Part shown: positions 59,365 to 64,000 of the stretch, one piece after another
Layout of the letters: each line of letters opens with the position of its first letter
How positions within the stretch are numbered: the first letter of the stretch is position 1
Assembly: GCA_022432975.1 (NCBI GenBank)
Contig: CM039503.1
Span: 46,851,259-46,915,258, forward strand
Direction of reading: 5' to 3'
Source: Begonia masoniana
Taxonomy: Eukaryota; Streptophyta; Magnoliopsida; Cucurbitales; Begoniaceae
Length of the DNA stretch: 64,000 nucleotides
Made by a program: the position numbers and the translations under genes
The notes under the pieces: generated by a model
The model's database searches: none
Told to the model about the DNA's origin: nothing
What the model saw: only the letters and a program-made list of their open reading frames with translations

Positions 59365-62300
59365 TGTAACACCCGACATTTTGGCCATGTAATTATCTCT
59401 TGAATTATTAAACGGGATTAATTTGATATTAATACAATGTATGTTTTTATAAATTTTTCGGTGTGTTTTGTGGAAAGAGAGAGTTTCGGAGAAACTGAAT
59501 CGGCGAACTAAATAGCGATTTAGTTAGAAACCAATAGAAGGGCAAAATGGGAAAGCAATTAAGGTGGTTGAGATGGAGCCAATGAGAGGTTGACACATGT
59601 TCAACTTGTTGAAGAAGCCATGTTCACCTTCTCTCTTCCTCCCTTCTCTTCTTACCTACGTGAAACCTTCCATTTCCTCTTCTCTCTGTTTTCTCTCTTC
59701 CAGACGACGAGCGACGATTCCAAAACTCCGTCTTCTCCTGTTCCCTCCAGTTTTCTCCAATAAAGGTAACCCTTTACGTTAGTTAACGAGTTTAGGTTAA
59801 TTATTCCTTAGTTTTGTTGAAGTTTAGGGTTAATGGACCGATCGTGCATGTTATAGGTTCATGAATCGCCGAGGACTTACGTGCAAGGTTTTCAACTCTA
59901 CGGACATCAAGTAAGTTCATGCGTATAAATTGGCCCTTAAGGCCCTATATCACGGAGGTACTAGGTTTTTACGTGGTTGGGGGTTGTTGTTGGGTAGTTA
60001 GGTCGTAGGTTATGTTCTAAGTTAAACGTGTTCTATTTTATGTCTTGCTTTGTTATTCTGCCGCCTGTTTAAGTTACGTTTAAGCACTGTATACGTTCAT
60101 GCATACACGTTTTCTTGAAAATCATGTAAATGTTTTATACACGCCATTTGAAGTTAAGAAAAATAAAACCTGTTATGTACCTGTTATGTATTCCTATTAT
60201 GTGCCTGTTGTGCACTCTTGTTATGTACCTGTTGTGTACTTCTATTGTGTCAGTTCCTCTATAAGCCCCACTTATACCTCCTGTCCACTTGAACGTAAAG
60301 TTATGTAATGTTCATGTATTTCAAAAGTTTATGCATAGCATATGCATCACTGCATTGTATGTTCTTACTGAACTCTAGGCTCATAGTTGAACTCCTTGTT
60401 GTAGGTACGGATCCCGTGGATGAGAACTTTGTGCCTTAGGCCGACGAGTAGGTGCAGTTGGCGAGACGAGCTCGTGGGGTTGGTTGCGGCAGTCAGGCGC
60501 ATTTTGATCTGCGGGGTGGTGTCTTGAAGTGAAGGTCATGTTTGTATAGTGTTATTCTGGGATTTAGGTGATGTACAGGATCTGTGTTGATGTTTTTTTT
60601 TAAAACCTCTGTTTTGACAGTTGTATTTTGAAATATACTGGAATTGTTTGGAATCCTTTCCCTTTTTGGTTGTGCATGGATTGTCTCGAGTTTTAGAGCT
60701 ATCCATGCAGTTAGATTTCTTGAACTTCTGTCATGTTTTCTAACATGTCTAAAATTACGTTTTGAATCGGATTTTTGGGGTTTAAAGCTTTTTGTGTCAA
60801 AAGAAGTAAGTCGTCAAACAGAGTCCATTTCTGCAGTCGTCCATTCTGTTCTGTAAACAGTTGTCCATTCTGTTCTGTAAACAGTAGTCCATTTCTGCAG
60901 TCGTCCATTCTGTTCTGTAAACAGTTGTCCATTCTGTTCTGTAAACAGTCGTCCATTCTGTTCTGTAAACAGTTGTCCATTCTGTTCTGTAAACAGTAGT
61001 CCATTTCTGCAGTCGTCCATTCTGTTCTGTAAACAGTTGTCCATTCTGTTCTGTAAACAGTCGTCCATTCTGTTCTTTAAACAGTCGTCCATTCTGTTCT
61101 TTAAACAGTCGTCCATTCTGTTCTGTAAACAGTTGTCCATTCTGTTCTTTAAACAGTCGTTCATTCTGTTCTTTAAACAGTCGTTCATTCTGTTCTTTAA
61201 ACAGTCGTTCATTCTGTTCTTTAAACAGTCGTCCATTCTGTTCTGTAAACAGTTGTCCATTCTGTTCTGTAAACAGTCGTCCATTCTGTTCTGTAAACAG
61301 TAGTCCATTTCTGCAGTCGTCCATTCTGTTCTGTAAACAGTCGTCCATTCTGTTCTGTAAACAGTAGTCCATTTCTGCAGTCGTCCATTCTGTTCTTTAA
61401 ACATTCGTCCATTCTGTTCTTTAAACAGTCGTCCATTCTGTTCTTTAAACATTCGTCCATTCTGTTCTTTAAACAGTCGTCCATTCTGTTCTTTAAACAG
61501 TCGTCCATTTTGTTCTGTAAACAGTAGTCCATTTCTGCAGTCGTCCATTCTGTTCTGTAAACAGTAGTCCATTTCTGCAGTCGTCCATTCTGTTCTGTAA
61601 ACAGTCGTCCATTCTGTTCTGTAAACAGTTGTCCATTCTGTTCTTTAAACATTCGTCCATTCTGTTCTTTAAACATTCGTCCATTCTGTTCTGTAAACAG
61701 TTGTCCATTCTGTTCTTTAAACAGTGTCCATTCTGTTCTGTAAACAGTCGTCCATTCTGTTCTTTAAACAGTCGTTCATTCTGTTCTTTAAACAGTCGTC
61801 CATTCTGTTCTTTAAACAGTCGTTCATTCTGTTCTTTAAACATTCGTCCATTCTGTTCTGTAAACAGTCGTCCATTTTGTTCTGTAAACAGTTGTCCATT
61901 CTGTTCTGTAAACAGTCGTCCATTCTGTTCTTTAAACAGTCGTTCATTCTGTTCTTTAAACAGTCGTCCATTCTGTTCTTTAAACAGTCGTTCATTCTGT
62001 TCTTTAAACATTCGTCCATTCTGTTCTGTAAACAGTCGTCCATTCTGTTCTTTAAACAGTCGTTCATTCTGTTCTTTAAACATTCGTCCATTCTGTTCTT
62101 TAAACAGTCGTCCATTCTGTTCTGTAAACAGTTGTCCATTCTGTTCTTTAAACAGTGGTCCATTCTGTCCTGTAAACAATTGTCCATTCTGTTCTGTAAA
62201 CAGTTGTCCATTCTGTTCTTTAAACAGTCGTTCATTCTGTCCTGTAAACAGTTGTCCATTCTGTTCTGTAAACAGTAGTCCATTTCTGCAGTCGTCCATT

Positions 62301-62588
62301 TCTGCAGCAGTCCATTTCTGCAGTAGTCCATTTCTACAGTGGTCCATTTATGCAGTAGTCTATTTTTACAAGTAGTCCAGTTCTGCAGTCGTCCATTTCT
62401 GCAGTCGTCCAATTCTGTCTTCCAGTTTTTCTTATGTTTTCCATTTTACGTCGTCCATTTTATGTCTTGCCATTTTAAACATTCAAAGGTTTTAAAAAGT
62501 CGAAAAATTTTACGTCTAAAAATGTATAAGTCAAACTCAAAGTCCAGTCGAGTCCCGTGACGGTCTCGGCGAGTCCGAGGTCGTCACA
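59365..62588 (+). mobile_element. Solo LTR of the TE2 family (3.22 kb), inflated by an array
   Basis: Perfect target duplication TATGC (59360-59364 and 62589-62593). Starts TGTAACACCCGAC and ends GGTCGTCACA. It aligns with TE2 LTRs at both ends and shows the same internal landmarks: donor-like sites at 59764 and 59909, a TATAAGCCCCACTTATA palindrome (~60262), the CTTACTGAA block (~60363) and TTGTAGGTACGG (~60401). The CGTCCA-rich zone has expanded into the array at 60821-62410. Confidence 0.93.
60821..62410. repeat. 24/16-bp minisatellite in the solo LTR, ~65 units
   Basis: Main unit CGTCCATTCTGTTCTGTAAACAGT (24 bases) with variants TTCTTTAAACAGT, TTCATTCTG and AAACATTCG, interspersed with a 16-base unit AGTCCATTTCTGCAGT. 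As 24 is a multiple of three, long 8-residue-repeat frames appear on both strands. They are not genes. Unlike the 13- and 17-bp arrays, the copies vary. Confidence 0.95.
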
Positions 62589-62593
62589 TATGC

Positions 62594-64000
62594 AATCACA
62601 AATTTTATCATAACTTTTCATTATTTTTATCACAATAATATATGATACAGTATTCACGACAAAGAAAAAATTCAAACTATTTGAAAAGAGCATCAACATG
62701 CATCAACAAAAGAAAACAACTTCTAAAAACAAGAATTAAATATCTAAGTATGTTTTTAAATTATTTTTTACAACGTAGGGACTACGGATATACTTACCTG
62801 GGTTCCCAAAGATAAGTTTTCCTTGGAGAAGTTACAATTCTTCCTTTCCTAGACAAACTATTTATTGTCAGTGTCTAGTTATCGTATTAATAAATCTATA
62901 TTCAAAAATCATACTTCACCATATTCATGGAAATCTTTAGAAGTCGAGATAAATCCTTAATTGGTAAACTTTTGAGTCTGCTTCGTCGATCCCGCTTCCG
63001 TTGAATCATATTAGAGTTGATTCTAACATTGAATGTCAGAATGAAGAAGAATGCATATTATACAAAAAAATTCGGGTGAAAGAAACTAATGTAGCCGCTA
63101 AAACAATGATAATAGCAAAGAGGATGTGGTCTGATCTACACCCATGATGATTTGATTTATTTAAGAAATGAATTTTTTTTTTTTTTTTTTTTTTTTGCTT
63201 CTTTTGTACTTTTCTTCTTCAAAGTGGCGAAAATATTTAATGATGGAAAATACAATGGCAAATTTGTCCTAAAATATGGGTTTTTAGATTTGATTTTCAT
63301 TTGTCAAATATTTAGAATTAACTTTTGTTTTAACTCATGAGATTTAGCAAAATTTAATAAATCTTCGCATAAAAAAATTGATTTTTTTATCAAAGTTTAT
63401 GAAATCTAATATATTTGAATTAGATATATTCTTTAAACAAATAGTAAATATAAAATTATTCTTTTGAATATTATTTGTTCAATTCAAACTCGAATTATAC
63501 CTCTATTTCTTGTATAGTAAGAAAGATATACATCTAGAGTTGTACGAGGAGCTAAGGTTTACTACATTTGTGAGCGGGGTGATGACGGCCGAAGAGACAG
63601 GGAAGGAATATGCAATTTGGTCACGCAACCTCCCGTTCTACTTAGGAAGTTAATCGGCTCTACTAGTAAGCAATGTTCGGGTGAAGAAGTTCAAGAAGAA
63701 AATTGGAGAGCTTTTGGACATCATGAAGATTCTTGTAACGTTATATTAAAAAAAAAAGAAACACGTGTTAAAAATATTTGATGACAAAAGCACCAATATG
63801 AGCTGTTGTTCTAACATCCCAAACTCATAAGTTTAATGTTGTTTAAAAAAAATAGTTCGATCCATAAGTTGTCCATGCACCGTCAGTACAAAGGCAAAAT
63901 TACACTCTACTCTTGAAAAAATGAAATTTTTATGTGCAATGACATGAAAAAAAATATAAAATAAGCAAAGATTCATATGTAATTTATTGATGAACAACTG
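62594..64000. other. A+T-rich DNA at the right edge, possible exon fragments
   Basis: Mostly A+T-rich with a run of 22 T (~63175-63196). Between 63484 and 63750 two short frames look more gene-like than their surroundings: one through TTFVSGVMTAEETGKEYAIW ending at 63650, another through VRVKKFKKKIGELLDIMKIL ending at 63750. I cannot assign them. Confidence 0.35.

Noticed and set aside
60821..62410. CRISPR-like array of short repeats
   Set aside because: Units are head-to-tail with no unique spacers and lie inside a plant LTR; the same applies to the 13-, 17- and 68-bp arrays.
60711..62412. Long frames on both strands with 8-residue repeats
   Set aside because: Products of the 24-bp minisatellite in a solo LTR; no start context, no domain.

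Overview
The window is nuclear DNA of a flowering plant, almost certainly a eudicot. Two spliced plant genes occupy the first 8.4 kb. The rest is a deeply nested pile of plant transposable elements with A+T-rich intergenic stretches.

Genes. A six-exon gene at 562-1754 (+) encodes a histidine-containing phosphotransfer protein (AHP1-like, 154 aa) with its phospho-accepting histidine. Converging on it, a ten-exon gene at 2810-8350 (-) encodes an SBP-box transcription factor of the SPL7 type (796 aa), the plant copper-deficiency regulator family. Both were assembled here by following reading frame, GT-AG junctions and exon phases. Both close perfectly in frame (465 and 2391 coding bases).

Transposon pile. 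A decayed Mutator-like element (MULE) with ~0.4 kb terminal inverted repeats runs from ~10.45 kb to ~46.85 kb because other elements landed in it. A Ty3/gypsy element (TE1, 12647-21283) splits its transposase. A second Ty3/gypsy element (TE2, 22709-46610, target duplication CGCGT) splits its right inverted repeat. TE2 itself holds a third Ty3/gypsy element (TE3, 24288-31502, in the 5' LTR), two solo LTRs on the minus strand (32266-34817 and 38067-40493) and a non-autonomous hAT element carrying a captured host gene fragment (40749-41807). TE2's 3' LTR has been inflated by a 17-bp tandem array.

Right of the MULE is a hAT inside a hAT. An outer relic (46930-57244, 8-bp duplication CACAATGC) contains a 9.6-kb hAT element (47237-56803, perfect duplication TACTAATT). 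The inner element holds a hAT transposase gene broken by one frameshift. On either side of it are two further same-strand genes that resemble the uncharacterised 'putative plant transposon protein' family (recalled as PF20167). It also contains a 13-bp array and an 18-copy, GC-rich 68-bp array. This three-gene hAT is the most unusual unit in the window.

Further right are a solo LTR of the TE2 family (59365-62588, duplication TATGC), itself inflated by a 24/16-bp array, and A+T-rich DNA to the end.

The LTRs of the TE1/TE2 type share an internal layout: two splice-donor-like sites bounding a mini-exon, then an acceptor-like TAG followed by a short acidic reading frame. This is unexpected for LTRs and worth testing. 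All retroelement coding regions are broken, mostly by stops of the C-to-T / G-to-A type expected from decay of methylated DNA.
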